From the NCBI RefSeq assembly GCF_008119665.1, contig NZ_CP043046.1:5208001-5272000 (forward strand): a DNA stretch of 64,000 nt, given 5' to 3'. Both the position numbers and the translations under genes were made by a program. Shown here piece by piece: positions 40,894-50,501 of this stretch. This stretch comes from Pigmentiphaga aceris (lineage in GTDB: Bacteria > Pseudomonadota > Gammaproteobacteria > Burkholderiales > Burkholderiaceae_B). The notes under the pieces were generated by a model that saw nothing but the letters and a program-made list of their open reading frames with translations, was not told where the DNA came from and did no database searches. Within the stretch, counting starts at the first letter, position 1; each line of letters begins with the position of its first letter.

Positions 40894-43800
40894 GTGACTG
40901 TGTGGATCAACGAATTTCATTACGACAATGCCAGCGCTGGTGACCAGGGCGAATTCATCGAGGTGGCTGGCGCTGCCGGCACCGACCTGACTGGCTGGTC
41001 GTTGGTCCTCTACAACGGCGGGTCAAACGTCAACGCTGCGGTGGTCTACCGCACCATCCCCTTGAGCGGCACGATGCCGGACCTGTCCAACGGCATGGGC
41101 GCACTGCGTTTCCTGCCGGGCGTCACCGACGGCATCCAGAACGGCCCTTCCGACGGTTTTGCGCTGGTCGATAGCGACAACCAAGTGGTGCAGTTTCTCA
41201 GCTACGAAGGGGTGATCACGGCTGGCGCAGGCCCGGCCAATGGCATGACCAGCACCAACGTCAGCGTCTCGGAAACCAATGCCACCGTCCCAGGCACCTC
41301 GTTGCAGCTGAGCGGCACCGGCAACCAGTACAGCGACTTCACCTGGGCCGCGTCCGCCACCAGCACACCAGACGCGCTGAACAACAACCAGAGCTTCACC
41401 GCACCCGGCCCTGACACAGCACCGCCACAGCTGATCACCACCAGCGTATCGGGCCTGCAGATCGCCGCCGACATCGTGCTGCGCGTGAACGAAGCTGTGA
41501 CGCTGGACACCAGCAAGGTCCGCCTGCTGGACAACAATCAACAGACGGTGGACGCGCAGATCACGCTCGATGGTCGAAACGTGCGCATCAACCCGACCGA
41601 CAATCTGGCCGGTACCCAGACTTACCAGGTCGTGCTCGACGAAGGTGCACTGACCGACACCGCCACCAATGCGTCGGCCGCAGTAACGGTCCAGGTCGAG
41701 ACTGCTGCGCCGCCTGCGGAATTGCGTATTCATGCGATCCAGGGCACCGGGGCTACCAACGCCCGTAATGGTGAAATCGTCACCATCGAAGCCATCGTGT
41801 TCGGCGACTTCCAGAATGGTGACGGTGACGCCAAGCGCGATCTCGGCGGCTTCTTCATGCAGGAAGAAAAGGCCAATCACGACAGCGATGCAGCAACGTC
41901 CGAGGGCATCTTCATTTATGAAGGCTCGGGTGCCACGCAGACCAATGTGAATGTGGGTGACCGCGTGAAGGTCACCGGCACCGTCAGCGAATTCGGCGGC
42001 AAGACGCAGATCACGGCAACACAGATCAGCGTCGTGCAAGCACAGGCCGTCACGGACGTGGCAGCAGAACTTGCCGTCGAGATCAGCTTGCCGGCCAATG
42101 ACGTGGTCGCCACCGCAGGCAAGTACCAGCCTGACCTGAAAGCCTACGAAAGCATGCTGGTACGCGTGACCGACAAGCTCACCATCACCGAGCAATTCGA
42201 CCTTGATCGATATGGTCAGATCACGCTGACCGCGGGTGAACGCCCCTTCCAGTTCACGGCAGAAAATGCACCCAGCACCGCTGGATACGACGCGCACCTG
42301 AGGGCGATCGGTGCCAACCAGATCGTCTATGACGACGGCCTGAGCGTTCAGAACGCACCCATCGGCAACCTGGACGGTTTTGCCGGCTACAACACGGCCA
42401 ATGCCCCGCGCATGGGCGACACCATCGACGGTCTGACGGGGGTATTGGACTATTTTTCCAACGCCTGGCGCGTGCGCTCGGTGGAAGACGGCAGCGTGAC
42501 GGTGAACCGGGTCAACACCCGCGTGGACGAACCCGAAGATGTTGGCGGCCGCCTGAAACTGGCCGGACTGAACGTGTTGAATTACTTCACCACGCTCAAT
42601 GAAAACGGCGCACAGACCGAGGTCGGCCTGGCACCGCGCGGGGCCAACAACCAGGCAGAATTCACGCGCCAGACCGACAAGCTGGTCAACACGCTGCTCA
42701 AACTCAATGCCGATGTACTCGGTCTGGTTGAAATCGAGAACAACTTCGAAGACAACGCAGCCGGCAACGCGCTGGACTACCTGGTCGACCAGTTGAACGC
42801 CAAGCTGCCAAACCCGGCCGATCATTACGCCTGGGTCGATCCCGGCAGCAAACACGTGGGCGGCGACGCCATCGCGGTGGGACTGATCTATCGACCGGCT
42901 GTCGTGAAAATCGCAGCAGGCACCACCGTCGCCAAGCTGAATGACGCCACGCTTGCCACGCTGGATGGCGGCCAGGCACTGCTGGACCAAAGCGCCCTCA
43001 ATCGGGTGTTCGATGGTGAAAGCACCAGCCGCAATCCGTTGGCCGTCACCTTCGAGGAGATCGCCACCGGGGAACAGTTCACTGCCGTCGTCAGTCACCT
43101 GAAATCCAAAGGCTCGGCCACCCCGGCAGGCGGCGCTGCCAACGCGGACAATCTGGATGGTGCCGGTGCCTGGAACCACCAGCGCGAACTTGCCGTCACC
43201 GCCATCACCAAATGGCTGGCCACCAACCCTACTGGCTCCAGCGACGCCGACCAGGTATTGCTGGGTGACTTCAACGCCTACGCAAAAGAAAATCCGATCA
43301 AGCTGCTGGCCGATGCGGGTTACGTCAACGTCGAAGATCGCCTGACCAAGCCGTACTCATATGTGTTCGACGGTCAGTTGGGCACCCTGGACTACGTGCT
43401 GGCCAGCAGCAGCCTGAACAGCCAGATCACCAACGTGACGCAGTGGCACTTGAACTCCGACGATGCCGACGCGCTGGACTACAACCTGGACTTCAGCCGC
43501 GACCCGTCGATCTACGACAGCAATGTGATCACCCGCGTGTCTGACCATGATCCGCTGCTGATCGGTCTGAATCTGACGAGCACATCGACCACACCGACCC
43601 CGACGCAGCCGCCGGCCCCGGTGCCGCCCGCAACGCCGATCGCTGCCCCTCCGGAAGGGGGTGTTACCCAGGGAACCTCGGGCAACGACATCCTGCTGGG
43701 TGGCACGGGCAATGACATGCTGATCGGCGGTGGCGGCAACGACACACTGACTGGTGGCGACGGACGCGATCACGCAAGCTTTGGCGGCGTGAGTTCGGCC

Positions 43801-44316
43801 TTCACCATCACCTTGGGCAGCGATGGCCTGCCGACCAGCGTGACCGGGCCGACTGGCACCAACACCTTGTCTGGTGTCGAACGCCTGGTGTTCAGCGATC
43901 GCACACTGGCCTTCGATGTGGATGCCGCGCCGGGACAAGCCTATCGACTCTACGAGGGTCTGCTGGGACGTGCCCCGGATCGTGATGGCATCAGCTTCTG
44001 GGTGAATGCGCTCGACGGTAATCCGGATGCGTTGGAAAGCGTGGCCAACGCGTTCCTGAATTCGGTTGAATTCACTGCCCGGGTCGGTGCCATCGATCAA
44101 CTCGACAACACTGCCTACGTGAACATGTTGTACACGCAGGTGTTGAATCGCGCCGCCGATGCTGAAGGCCAGGCCTTCTGGCGCACGGCACTGGATAACG
44201 GTGCTTCGCGGGCCTCGTTGCTGCTGAATTTCTCGGAAAGCAATGAGCACGCTGAAGGCGTGGCTCCGGTGCTGCTGCAAGGCATCGAGCTTGCGCCGGT
44301 GGCATTGCCTGCCTGA
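40894..44316 (+). CDS. Extracellular ExeM/NucH-type endonuclease with RTX repeats
   Basis: 1140 residues from the GTG at 40894 (ggag eight bases upstream; a GTG at 40885 is in frame). No signal peptide. Order: lamin-tail domain (WINEFHYDNASAGDQGEFIE), a Big-like domain, an OB-fold nuclease domain (GDRVKVTGTVSEFGGKTQI), an endonuclease/exonuclease/phosphatase domain (LNVLNYF, GLVEIENN, VVSHLKSKG, LGDFNAY, SDHDPLLIGL), a Pro-rich linker, RTX Ca-binding repeats (GNDILLGGTGNDMLIGG) and a DUF4214 C-terminus (YRLYEGLLGRAPDRDGISFW). The RTX repeats and missing signal peptide imply type I secretion, but no exporter is encoded nearby. Likely degrades extracellular DNA for nutrients or biofilm turnover. 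Confidence 0.9.
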   Translation: MTVWINEFHYDNASAGDQGEFIEVAGAAGTDLTGWSLVLYNGGSNVNAAVVYRTIPLSGTMPDLSNGMGALRFLPGVTDGIQNGPSDGFALVDSDNQVVQFLSYEGVITAGAGPANGMTSTNVSVSETNATVPGTSLQLSGTGNQYSDFTWAASATSTPDALNNNQSFTAPGPDTAPPQLITTSVSGLQIAADIVLRVNEAVTLDTSKVRLLDNNQQTVDAQITLDGRNVRINPTDNLAGTQTYQVVLDEGALTDTATNASAAVTVQVETAAPPAELRIHAIQGTGATNARNGEIVTIEAIVFGDFQNGDGDAKRDLGGFFMQEEKANHDSDAATSEGIFIYEGSGATQTNVNVGDRVKVTGTVSEFGGKTQITATQISVVQAQAVTDVAAELAVEISLPANDVVATAGKYQPDLKAYESMLVRVTDKLTITEQFDLDRYGQITLTAGERPFQFTAENAPSTAGYDAHLRAIGANQIVYDDGLSVQNAPIGNLDGFAGYNTANAPRMGDTIDGLTGVLDYFSNAWRVRSVEDGSVTVNRVNTRVDEPEDVGGRLKLAGLNVLNYFTTLNENGAQTEVGLAPRGANNQAEFTRQTDKLVNTLLKLNADVLGLVEIENNFEDNAAGNALDYLVDQLNAKLPNPADHYAWVDPGSKHVGGDAIAVGLIYRPAVVKIAAGTTVAKLNDATLATLDGGQALLDQSALNRVFDGESTSRNPLAVTFEEIATGEQFTAVVSHLKSKGSATPAGGAANADNLDGAGAWNHQRELAVTAITKWLATNPTGSSDADQVLLGDFNAYAKENPIKLLADAGYVNVEDRLTKPYSYVFDGQLGTLDYVLASSSLNSQITNVTQWHLNSDDADALDYNLDFSRDPSIYDSNVITRVSDHDPLLIGLNLTSTSTTPTPTQPPAPVPPATPIAAPPEGGVTQGTSGNDILLGGTGNDMLIGGGGNDTLTGGDGRDHASFGGVSSAFTITLGSDGLPTSVTGPTGTNTLSGVERLVFSDRTLAFDVDAAPGQAYRLYEGLLGRAPDRDGISFWVNALDGNPDALESVANAFLNSVEFTARVGAIDQLDNTAYVNMLYTQVLNRAADAEGQAFWRTALDNGASRASLLLNFSESNEHAEGVAPVLLQGIELAPVALPA

Positions 44317-44318
44317 TC

Positions 44319-44355
44319 GGGTTCGGGGATGCCGCGAACGTGGCATCCCCAACCC
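44319..44355. terminator. Bidirectional hairpin between convergent genes
   Basis: Perfect nine-base stem (ggggatgcc / ggcatcccc) extended by gggtt / aaccc with one bulge, filling the gap between the convergent nuclease and kinase genes. No T tract, but the position fits a shared terminator. Confidence 0.65.
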
Positions 44356-44360
44356 AAGGC

Positions 44361-46025
44361 TCAGGCGTCCAGCATGCCTCTTATGCGTCGCACAAACGTG
44401 TCGATGGCAAACGGCTTGGTGATCAGTTCAACGCCGGGTTCCAGCAGCTCGCTGTCGGACAGTGCGCTCTGGGCGTAACCCGTCATGAACATCACCCGAA
44501 GCCCGGGCCGCAGCAGCCGCGCCGCATCGGCCACCTGCCGGCCGTTCAGGCCCGGCAGACCGATGTCGGTCACCAGCAGGTCGATATCCCTGCGTGACTG
44601 CAACACCGCCAGACCAGCCGGGCCGTCGGCTGCCTCGCAAATGCGATACCCCTGGTCGGACAGGGTCTCGACGATCAGGGAACGGATGACGTCGTCGTCT
44701 TCCACCACCAGCACCAGTTCGTTGCTTGCCGGTGTTGGCTCGATCGTATCGACCGCCCGATTGCACCGGGACGGCTCACCGATATAACGCGGCAGGTACA
44801 GATTGATAGTGGTGCCTCGACCCAGCGCGCTGTCGATCTGCACCTGCCCGCCCGACTGCCGCGCAAAACCGTAGATCATCGACAGACCCAGGCCTGTACC
44901 CTGCCCCAGGGGCTTGGTCGTGAAAAAAGGCTCGAACGCCTTGGACACGGTGTCTGGCGACATGCCCATGCCCGTATCGCTGACGGCAATGCGCACGTAC
45001 TGCCCCGGCCCGATATCGCCCAGGCGGCGCGCCTCGCCAGCATCCAGCACCACGTTGGAGCTGGAGATATACAGGTTGCCCTCTTCAGGCATGGCATCGC
45101 GTGCATTGATGCACAGATTGAGAATCGCGCTTTCCAACTGGTTGGCGTCGCACAAGGTCAGCCACAGATTCTCAGCGCCGTGGACTTCCAGGTTGATACG
45201 ACTGCCAAGACTGCGACGCAGCAGCTCTTCCATCGACGCGATCAGCGGATTGGCGTCGATGGTGCGTGGATCGAGCGGCTGACGACGCGAAAATGCCAAC
45301 AGGCGATGCGTCAATGACGCGGCGCGCTCGGCAGACCCCATCGCCCCTTCGATCAACCGTTCGAGATTATCGATACGACCCTGCCGAATATACCGACGAA
45401 TCAATTCAAGCGAGCCGGTAATACCTTGCAGCAGATTATTGAAGTCGTGTGCAATACCGCCGGTCAGTTGGCCGACGACTTCCATTTTCTGAGCGTGACG
45501 CAATTGCGCGTGTGCTTGTTCAAGTTCGGCCGTGCGCGCTTGAACACGCGCCTGCATTTCTTCTTCATGGGCTTTGCGGTGGCGAACATCTCTGAACAAC
45601 ACACCGACGGTACGTGCGGCAGGGTCACCGACTCGAAAGGCAATCACCTCATACCAGCGCCCCAAGGCATCGGCACGATGCTCGAAACGCAAGGTCTGCC
45701 CGGTGACGGCCACCCGCCCGTAGGTTTCATACCAGTGGGTTTCATGATCGGGGGCCAGATCACGCATGCATTTGCCGATCGCATTGGTCAGCCCGGTCTG
45801 CTGCTCGAATGCCGCGTTGACTTCGACGAATCGATAATCGATGCCGCGCTGGGCATCGTCAAGAATGACTTCGATCACACAAAAGCCATCGTCAAGCGCG
45901 CGCAACAAGGCACGATAACGATCGTCATCCGTTCCTACAGGTACCGCGATGTCATAAGCAGCAACCACAAGACTTCCCCGACTAGCCAGCTCCCCTTTCA
46001 CCTTGGCGGTGAGGGGGCATGTCAT
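44361..46025 (-). CDS. PAS hybrid histidine kinase (PAS-HK-REC), soluble
   Basis: 554 residues, no membrane segment. A PAS domain (about 35-160; FVEVNAAFEQQTGL), a coiled coil, a HisKA domain with phospho-acceptor in GGIAHDFNNLLQGI, an ATPase domain (NLCINARDAMP, DTGMGM, GQGTGLGLSMIYGFA) and a C-terminal receiver (LVVEDDDVIR, VTDIGLPGLNGRQ, TKPF). The HDFNN form of the His box is typical of the NtrB-like HisKA group. The start is 19 bases past the flavoprotein stop on the same strand, so possibly the tail of that operon. Signal unknown. Confidence 0.92.
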   Translation of the reverse strand: MTCPLTAKVKGELASRGSLVVAAYDIAVPVGTDDDRYRALLRALDDGFCVIEVILDDAQRGIDYRFVEVNAAFEQQTGLTNAIGKCMRDLAPDHETHWYETYGRVAVTGQTLRFEHRADALGRWYEVIAFRVGDPAARTVGVLFRDVRHRKAHEEEMQARVQARTAELEQAHAQLRHAQKMEVVGQLTGGIAHDFNNLLQGITGSLELIRRYIRQGRIDNLERLIEGAMGSAERAASLTHRLLAFSRRQPLDPRTIDANPLIASMEELLRRSLGSRINLEVHGAENLWLTLCDANQLESAILNLCINARDAMPEEGNLYISSSNVVLDAGEARRLGDIGPGQYVRIAVSDTGMGMSPDTVSKAFEPFFTTKPLGQGTGLGLSMIYGFARQSGGQVQIDSALGRGTTINLYLPRYIGEPSRCNRAVDTIEPTPASNELVLVVEDDDVIRSLIVETLSDQGYRICEAADGPAGLAVLQSRRDIDLLVTDIGLPGLNGRQVADAARLLRPGLRVMFMTGYAQSALSDSELLEPGVELITKPFAIDTFVRRIRGMLDA

Positions 46026-46044
46026 TCATTCCCCAGTAAAGCGC

Positions 46045-47247
46045 TCAAACGGCTTGTGCGCAGGCCGATGCCGATGCCCAGGCCCATTGGAAGTTGTAGC
46101 CGCCCAGCCAACCCGTGACATCCACGGATTCGCCAATGAAGTGCAGACCCGGCACGCTGCGCGCCGCCATGGTCTGCTGATCAAGCGCTTTGGTGTCGAC
46201 ACCGCCGCGCGTGACTTCGGCTTTCTTGTAGCCTTCCGTGCCGCTCGGAACGACCTGCCAGTTCTGCAAACTGTCTGCCAGCTTCCTGAGCGACTTGTCC
46301 GACACATCAGCAATGCGTTGCGCAGCAAAATCCGCACCTACACCGGCCACATCCGCGCTCAACCATTGCTCTGCAAGGCGACGGGGCAGCAGACCAGCCA
46401 GGACCGAGCCAACCTGCTGGCGGTTACCGGGCTTGGCGGTGAGCAAGGCCTCGGCAAGATTTACACCCGGCAGCAGATTGATCTGAATCGGCTGCCCAGG
46501 GTTCCAATACGTAGAAATCTGCAGCACCGCCGGGCCGGACAGGCCACGATGGGTGAACAGCAGATCTTCCTTGAAATGCATGCCGGTCTTGCCTGCACCG
46601 GTGCGAATATCGACTTCCAGCGCCACACCGGCCAGCGGCGCGAACGGCGTCCACGATGCCGAATCGAAGGTCAGCGGCACCAAAGCGGGGCGAGGCTCGA
46701 TGATTTTCAGGCCAAATTGACGCGCCAGTTTGAAACCGAAGTCGGTTGCGCCAATGGCGGGAATCGACAGGCCGCCTGTGGCAATCACCAAGGACTTTGC
46801 CCGTATCGGCCCACTGCTGGTTTGCAGCAAAAACCCGTTTTCCTGTTGCACCACCGATTCCACGCTGCATGGCATGCGCCATTCCACGTGGCCAATATCG
46901 CATTCGCTTTTCAGCATGCGAATGATGGCGTCGCTGCTTTCGTCGCAGAACAATTGGCCGCGATGCTTTTCGTGCCAGCCAAGCCGATACCTGGCCATCA
47001 AGGCAAGAAAATCGGCCGGGGTATACCGCGACAAGGCTGAACGACAAAAATGCGGGTTGGCCGACACGTAGTTGGCCGGTCCCGCATCTTTGTTGGTGAA
47101 ATTGCAGCGACCGCCACCAGAAATGCGGATCTTCTCCGCAAGCTTGGTGGCGTGGTCGATCAGCACCACGCGGCGGCCGCGCTGGCCCGCCAACGCGGCA
47201 CACATCATGCCGGCCGCGCCGGCGCCAATCACGGCAACATCGAACAT
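46045..47247 (-). CDS. NAD(P)/FAD-dependent oxidoreductase, HI0933/YhiN family
   Basis: 400 residues. N-terminal FAD-binding motif (VAVIGAGAAGMMCAALAGQ), the family hallmark KIRISGGGRCNFTN, and a C-terminal FAD contact (GESVDVTGWLGGYNFQWAW). This family is widespread but has no agreed reaction. The start ATG overlaps the decarboxylase stop by one base (TGATG), so translation is coupled. Confidence 0.92.
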   Translation of the reverse strand: MFDVAVIGAGAAGMMCAALAGQRGRRVVLIDHATKLAEKIRISGGGRCNFTNKDAGPANYVSANPHFCRSALSRYTPADFLALMARYRLGWHEKHRGQLFCDESSDAIIRMLKSECDIGHVEWRMPCSVESVVQQENGFLLQTSSGPIRAKSLVIATGGLSIPAIGATDFGFKLARQFGLKIIEPRPALVPLTFDSASWTPFAPLAGVALEVDIRTGAGKTGMHFKEDLLFTHRGLSGPAVLQISTYWNPGQPIQINLLPGVNLAEALLTAKPGNRQQVGSVLAGLLPRRLAEQWLSADVAGVGADFAAQRIADVSDKSLRKLADSLQNWQVVPSGTEGYKKAEVTRGGVDTKALDQQTMAARSVPGLHFIGESVDVTGWLGGYNFQWAWASASACAQAV

Positions 47248-49505
47248 CAGGTGGTCTTGACGCAGTCCACGTAGTAGACGGTCTTGCCGTGTTCGTCTTC
47301 CACTTCGGCCAAGCCGTGGATGTCGGTCTCGAAGCCCGGGAACTGCGAGTTGAACTTGCGCGCGAATTCCAGATACTGAACGATCGTGCGGTTGAAGCGC
47401 TCGCCCGGAATCAACAGCGGAATGCCCGGCGGGTACGGGGTCAGCAGCACGGCAGTGATACGGCCTTCCAGCTTGTCGATTTCGACGCGCTCGATTTCCC
47501 GGTGCGCCATCATTGCGAAGGCGTCCGACGGCTTCATGGCCGGTTCCATATCGCTCAGGTACATCTCGGTAGTCATGCGCGCCACGTCGTTTTCACGATA
47601 GATGTCGTGAATGCGCTGGCACAGGTCGCGCAGGCCGACCTTTTCGTACTGCGGATGGTCGCGTACGAAATCGGGCAGGATGCGCCACATCGGCTGGTTG
47701 CGATCGTAATCGTCCTTGAACTGCTGCAGTGCAGTCAGCAGCGTGTTCCAGCGGCCCTTGGTGATGCCGATGGTGAACAGGATGAAGAACGAATACAGGC
47801 CGGTCTTTTCCACCACCACGCCGTGTTCGGCCAGGAAGCGGGTCACGATCGATGCCGGAATGCCGGTTTCACCGAACTTGCCCGACACATCCAGGCCCGG
47901 GGTGATGATCGTGGCCTTGATCGGGTCCAGCATGTTGAAGCCGTCGGCCAGACCACCGAAGCCGTGCCAGTCGTCGTTGGGCTTCAAAACCCAGTCTTCA
48001 CGTTCGCCGATGCCATCGGTAGCCAGCGCTTCGGGACCCCAGACCTTGAACCACCAGTCATCGTCACCGAATTCGTCATCGACCTTGCGCATGGCGCGGC
48101 GGAAGTCCAGCGCCTCGAAGATGCTTTCCTCGACCAGCGCCGGGCCACCCGGGGCTTCCATCATGGCGGCCGCCACATCGCAGGACGCAATGATGGCGTA
48201 CTGCGGCGAGGTGGACGTGTGCATCAGGTACGCCTCGTTGAAGATGTGGCGATCCAGTTTACGGTTTTCCGATTCCTGCACGATGATCTGCGAGGCCTGC
48301 GAAATACCGGCCAGCAGCTTGTGCGTGGAGTGGGTGGCAAACACCATCGCGTCTTTGCTGCGCGGGCGGTCCACACCAATGGCGTGCATGTTCTTGTAGA
48401 AGTGGTGGAAGGCAGCGTGCGGCACCCAGGCTTCGTCGAAGTGCAGCGTATCGACCGTGTCGCCCAGCAGTCCCTTGATGGTCTCGACGTTGTAGACCAC
48501 GCCGTCATAGGTGCTTTGCGTCAGCGTCAGGATGCGCGGCTTCTTGCTCTTGTCCTTGATGAAAGGATTGGCGTCGATCTTCTTCTGGATGTTTTCCGGG
48601 CGGAATTCGTCCAGCGGAATCGGGCCGATGATGCCTAGGTGATTGCGCGTCGGGCGCAGGAACACCGGGATCGCGCCGGTCATGATGATCGCGTGCAGAA
48701 TCGACTTGTGGCAGTTGCGGTCAACCACCACGATGTCGCCCGTGGCGACCGTGCTGTGCCAGACGATCTTGTTCGACGTGGACGTGCCGTTGGTCACGAA
48801 GTAGCAGTGATCGGCGTTGAAGATGCGCGCCGCATTGCGTTCCGATTCCGCGATCGGGCCGGTATGGTCCAGCAGCTGACCCAGTTCATCGACCGCGTTG
48901 CAGACGTCGGCGCGCAGCATGTTCTCACCGAAGAACTGGTGGAACATCTGGCCCACGGGGCTTTTCAGGAAGGCAACACCGCCGCCGTGACCCGGGCAGT
49001 GCCACGAGTACGAACCGTCTTGTGCGTACTTGACCAGCTCGCGGAAGAACGGCGGGGGCAGGGATTCAAGGTAGCTCTTGGCTTCACGGATGATGTGACG
49101 CGCCACGAATTCGGGCGTGTCTTCGAACATGTGAATGAAGCCGTGCAGCTCACGCAGGATGTCGTTCGGAATGTGGCGCGAGGTGCGCGTCTCGCCGTAC
49201 AGGTAGATCGGGATTTCGGAGTTGCGGAAGCGCAGTTCGCTGATGAAGGTGCGCAGCTTGGCGACCACATTGGCGACGTCTTCCGGAATGCCGGAACCGA
49301 ATTCCTCGTCGTCGATCGACAGGATGAACGCACTGGCGCGGCTTTGTTGCTGCGCAAACGACGACATGTCGCCGTAACTGGTGATCCCCAGAACTTCCAT
49401 TCCCTCGGATTCGAGCGCAGCGGCAAGCGCGCGCACACCAAGACCGGACGAGTTCTCGGAGCGGAAATCTTCATCGATGATGACGACGGGAAAACGAAAC
49501 TTCAT
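47247..49505 (-). CDS. Arginine/lysine/ornithine decarboxylase (inducible, PLP-dependent)
   Basis: 752 residues from the ATG at 49505. Fold-type I decarboxylase with an N-terminal wing domain of receiver-like fold (VVIIDEDFRSENSSG), a core with the PLP Lys-396 in STHKLLAGISQAS, the active-site approach HSWHCPGHGGGVAF-like segment (YSWHCPGHGG), and a C-terminal domain. Such enzymes make agmatine, cadaverine or putrescine and consume protons in acid resistance. Which amino acid is used cannot be fixed by eye. No antiporter gene is adjacent. Confidence 0.92.
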   Translation of the reverse strand: MKFRFPVVIIDEDFRSENSSGLGVRALAAALESEGMEVLGITSYGDMSSFAQQQSRASAFILSIDDEEFGSGIPEDVANVVAKLRTFISELRFRNSEIPIYLYGETRTSRHIPNDILRELHGFIHMFEDTPEFVARHIIREAKSYLESLPPPFFRELVKYAQDGSYSWHCPGHGGGVAFLKSPVGQMFHQFFGENMLRADVCNAVDELGQLLDHTGPIAESERNAARIFNADHCYFVTNGTSTSNKIVWHSTVATGDIVVVDRNCHKSILHAIIMTGAIPVFLRPTRNHLGIIGPIPLDEFRPENIQKKIDANPFIKDKSKKPRILTLTQSTYDGVVYNVETIKGLLGDTVDTLHFDEAWVPHAAFHHFYKNMHAIGVDRPRSKDAMVFATHSTHKLLAGISQASQIIVQESENRKLDRHIFNEAYLMHTSTSPQYAIIASCDVAAAMMEAPGGPALVEESIFEALDFRRAMRKVDDEFGDDDWWFKVWGPEALATDGIGEREDWVLKPNDDWHGFGGLADGFNMLDPIKATIITPGLDVSGKFGETGIPASIVTRFLAEHGVVVEKTGLYSFFILFTIGITKGRWNTLLTALQQFKDDYDRNQPMWRILPDFVRDHPQYEKVGLRDLCQRIHDIYRENDVARMTTEMYLSDMEPAMKPSDAFAMMAHREIERVEIDKLEGRITAVLLTPYPPGIPLLIPGERFNRTIVQYLEFARKFNSQFPGFETDIHGLAEVEDEHGKTVYYVDCVKTT

Positions 49506-49754
49506 GGGGGTTCCTCGGGCGGAAAAGCGAACGCAGCGGCGAGTGTACTGCGTGACCAGGAGCGGCGCGGACGCAAGCGCCCAGCAATGTAATAACGGCC
49601 CCAAGGTTCTCAACAAAAGGTGTCAGGAATGCGAATAGCCGACGTGCATGCGGCCTCTGACGCCTGTGCGATGTACTTATCGTTGCAAGAATGCAACCTT
49701 GGGTGGTGCAGAAAGCAGTGCAGAAAAGTCGTGCAGCACAAACTCGGAAAGCAT

Positions 49755-49777
49755 GACGCCCGGTCAGGCCGGGCGTC
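49755..49777. terminator. Hairpin downstream of dcd
   Basis: A ten-base stem around gacgcccgg / ccgggcgtc lies 24 bases past the dcd stop (minus strand) and is followed there by atgctttcc. It is the only feature seen in the 295-base gap between dcd and the decarboxylase. Confidence 0.6.
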
Positions 49778-49800
49778 GTGGCTTGCCTGCGAGTTTCAGG

Positions 49801-50367
49801 TCAGGTGCGCGGCAGCGTCACGCCCTGTTGACCCTGGTATTTGCCACCACGGTCTTTGTACGAGGTTTCGCACACTTCGTCACTTTCCAGGAACAGGAAC
49901 TGGGCACAGCCCTCGCCTGCATAGATCTTGGCTGGCAGCGGCGTGGTGTTCGAGAACTCCAGCGTCACGTGGCCTTCCCATTCGGGTTCGAGCGGCGTGA
50001 CATTGACGATGATGCCGCAGCGCGCGTAGGTGCTCTTGCCCAGGCAAATGGTCAGGGTGCTGCGCGGAATGCGGAAGTATTCAACCGTGCGCGCCAGGGC
50101 GAAGGAGTTCGGCGGAATGATGCACACCGGCCCCTTGAAGTCGACAAAGGATTTCTCGTCGAATGCCTTGGGATCGACAATGGTCGAGTTGATATTGGTG
50201 AAAATCTTGAATTCATCGGCACAGCGTACGTCGTAGCCATAGCTGCTGGTGCCGTAGCTGACGATGCGCTGGCCATTGACCTCGCGCACCTGGCCGGGCT
50301 CGAACGGCTCGATCATGCCGTGCGCAAGCGCAGTGCGGCGAATCCAGCGGTCACTCTTGATACTCAT
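49801..50367 (-). CDS. dcd: dCTP deaminase
   Basis: 188 residues from the ATG at 50367 ([11 protein letters not shown]), which matches the conserved N-terminus; a frame from 50409 adds a non-conserved leader. Dcd converts dCTP to dUTP, a source of dUMP for ThyA. Motifs: [33 protein letters not shown] core ([17 protein letters not shown]), and the C-terminal [14 protein letters not shown]. Downstream of tamB on the same strand with a 134-base gap. Confidence 0.96.
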   Translation of the reverse strand: MSIKSDRWIRRTALAHGMIEPFEPGQVREVNGQRIVSYGTSSYGYDVRCADEFKIFTNINSTIVDPKAFDEKSFVDFKGPVCIIPPNSFALARTVEYFRIPRSTLTICLGKSTYARCGIIVNVTPLEPEWEGHVTLEFSNTTPLPAKIYAGEGCAQFLFLESDEVCETSYKDRGGKYQGQQGVTLPRT

Positions 50368-50501
50368 GGTCGGGCCTTGGGACAAATGCATGCGCCGACA
50401 AGCCGGCACAACGGTAAAAGACGCCGAATTGTAGACGCAATGGCGGACTTTCCGCCGCCACGACCGCAGGGCCGTGGCGACGGCGGGAGTTCAGTCACCG
50501 G

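Noticed and set aside
41023..43179. A 718-residue minus-strand frame opposite the nuclease
   Set aside because: Antisense to a protein with all expected nuclease and RTX motifs; the antisense product has no recognisable pattern.
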